Part shown: positions 39,597 through 40,843 of the stretch, piece after piece | Position numbering within the stretch: position 1 is the stretch's first letter | How the letters are laid out: every line of letters starts with the position of its first letter | DNA from: Pinguiococcus pyrenoidosus | Lineage: Eukaryota; Sar; Pinguiophyceae; Pinguiochrysidales; Pinguiochrysidaceae | Direction of reading: 5' to 3' | DNA length: 40,843 bases | NCBI GenBank assembly: GCA_019677205.1 | Contig: JAAMXY010000292.1 | Location: forward strand, 1 to 40,843 | Made by a program: the position numbers and the translations under genes | The notes under the pieces: model-generated | Database searches by the model: none | Seen by the model: only the letters and a program-made list of their open reading frames with translations | What the model was told of the DNA's origin: nothing

Positions 39597-40843
39597 TCAA
39601 GTCTCCGTCTCGTCCTTGCGCCATTCTGGCGATCGACTTCCGTTCGACGAACCTTGTCCCCAGAACGCCGTAGCCGTCACATCCCTGGCCTTTCCCGTCA
39701 GGACCCGGAGCTTCTCCGCTTCCACCGAATCTGGATCGTAGCTGTAGGAGAGGCCGTTCTCGTCGCCGCGCAGGCGAACGGAGAATGTTACCGGCGACTC
39801 GTTTACCAAAGGCGGGGGGCTGACGCCAATGTGAGAAGGCCGTAGGGTCAAATGCTCTTCGTGATCCCCCGCGCTCGGCACCGTGTTGTTCCCCGACATC
39901 CGCCTGCTGAATGCCTTGGCACTGAAGACGGCGGTGCTGGCGTGCCGGCAGCGAAGCTTCGCGTTGAGACGTGCGCTGTCGACATGGTTGACGCGGTTCT
40001 TCCGGTCCACCTCCTGCACGAGGTGGTAGACGTCGGGGTGAAAAGCTCTCATGTAGCCTTTCGCGAAGATGTCGCGACCAACAATGAGGACCATGAAGCC
40101 GAGGAAGGCGAACCAGAAGATGACGTTGTCGATGGTGTCCGTGAACACCATGTGATACTCCCAATCGAACCACAGGAAGAGTCGGGACTCGTACAGCAGC
40201 AGGGTCGTAAAGAGCGATGACAGCGTCAGCCCGAAGGCGACGAACTGAAACCACATCCAGCGATACTGCTGAAAGAAGATCTTCGCGTTGGCAGCGACGA
40301 CCACGGTGATGAAGCACATCGTGCCGTAGACCCACAGACTCGTGAGCTCGCCGTCGTCGCCGGGAATGAAGAGCAAGGGAAGGTAGGTGATCGCGCCTGC
40401 CTCGAAGACGGCCTCGCAAAACCACTGCCAGAAGAGCTTGTTGTTGAAGTACGCGTTGTTGATCCCCGGCGTGTACAGGGTGGGCGTCTGGAAAGCGCTC
40501 TCCGTCTCGACGTCCTGGTCAAACACCCCCAGGAAGAGCGCTGGGAGATTGGTGTAGAGGATGTTGAAAAGCTGGATGCCGCCCTCGGGAAAGAACTTCT
40601 GGCCGCTGAAGGCGTTGGCCAGCGCGAACCAGAAGAGACATGCCGTGTTCAGCAGGTTCTTGTAGAAGATGTACAGCGTCAGTTTGGCAACACGGCGGTA
40701 GTTGAAACGCCCGTGAACGAGCAGGAGGCGCCGCAAGAAGCGGAACTGCGCGATCGCGTAGTCCGACGCGTTCACGGCTTGCATTCCCTCCTGCCCCGAG
40801 ATGCCAATGCCCACATGCGCCGCTTGAATCATCGCCACGTCGT
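39597..40843 (-). CDS. P4-type ATPase (phospholipid flippase), C-terminal part
   Basis: Moves aminophospholipids from the outer to the inner leaflet of plasma or Golgi membranes. Only the last 415 or so residues are in the window; the gene starts beyond the right edge. The visible sequence opens in the hinge (DVAMIQAAHVGIGISGQEGMQ), then NASDYAIAQFRFL and VHGRFNYRRVAKL, the P4-specific run into the C-terminal helices. About six hydrophobic segments follow (for example LYIFYKNLLNTACLFWFAL, WVYGTMCFITVVVAA, VIFWFAFLGFMVLIV), then FAKGYMRAFHPDVYHLVQEV and a soluble tail ending at 39597. No intron in this part. Substrate and the CDC50 partner cannot be told from this fragment. Confidence 0.93.
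   Translation of the reverse strand, partial: DVAMIQAAHVGIGISGQEGMQAVNASDYAIAQFRFLRRLLLVHGRFNYRRVAKLTLYIFYKNLLNTACLFWFALANAFSGQKFFPEGGIQLFNILYTNLPALFLGVFDQDVETESAFQTPTLYTPGINNAYFNNKLFWQWFCEAVFEAGAITYLPLLFIPGDDGELTSLWVYGTMCFITVVVAANAKIFFQQYRWMWFQFVAFGLTLSSLFTTLLLYESRLFLWFDWEYHMVFTDTIDNVIFWFAFLGFMVLIVGRDIFAKGYMRAFHPDVYHLVQEVDRKNRVNHVDSARLNAKLRCRHASTAVFSAKAFSRRMSGNNTVPSAGDHEEHLTLRPSHIGVSPPPLVNESPVTFSVRLRGDENGLSYSYDPDSVEAEKLRVLTGKARDVTATAFWGQGSSNGSRSPEWRKDETET

Overview
This is a gene-dense piece of a nuclear genome from a unicellular eukaryote. Most genes have short GT-AG introns (about 60-230 nt). The window encodes an intraflagellar-transport protein (IFT70/TTC30), so the cell builds cilia or flagella. 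It also encodes a plastid-type sigma-70 factor, and a predicted thylakoid-lumen protein whose leader is a signal peptide followed by a twin-arginine/AxA segment. A signal peptide in front of a plastid-targeting segment points to a complex (secondary) plastid. I infer a flagellated alga with such a plastid, for example a heterokont, haptophyte or cryptophyte; the lineage cannot be fixed from this sequence. An 82-base run of N at 25344-25425 is an assembly gap.

Layout: 1-998 is AT-rich non-coding DNA with a perfect 112-bp inverted repeat. Then follow IFT70 (+), a small one-helix protein (-), a bacterial-style TPR protein (+), a predicted thylakoid-lumen protein (-), a PIP kinase (+), a two-helix membrane protein (-), a DBP5/DDX19-type DEAD-box helicase (+), an AFG2/SPATA5-type double AAA ATPase (-), a CBP80-like cap-binding subunit (-), a MAPKK-like kinase with a myristoylation signal (+), SEC13 (-), a stefin-type cystatin (+), a CCR4/nocturnin-type nuclease joined to a PIH1-CS-like domain (-), a 1630-residue EF-hand protein (+), an FYV7/TAP26-like ribosome-biogenesis protein (-), a coiled-coil protein (-), the sigma factor (+) and the C-terminal part of a P4-ATPase flippase (-), which runs off the right edge.

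The 18 genes switch strand at 15 of 17 junctions, so nearly all promoters are shared head-to-head regions. Several of these are AT-rich islands. Four of the seven carry the E2F-like core TTTGGCGC, and two carry a nearly identical 22-bp palindrome about 100 bp before a start codon. The genes are mostly housekeeping (mRNA export and cap binding, ribosome maturation, secretion, cilia, lipid signalling, plastid transcription) and do not form an operon-like pathway.

Exon boundaries were placed by reading frame, GT-AG signals and family conservation. Two genes (AFG2-like and sigma) need either a 31-32 nt micro-intron or a correction of a sequence indel. I found no CRISPR array, tRNA, rRNA or transposase gene.
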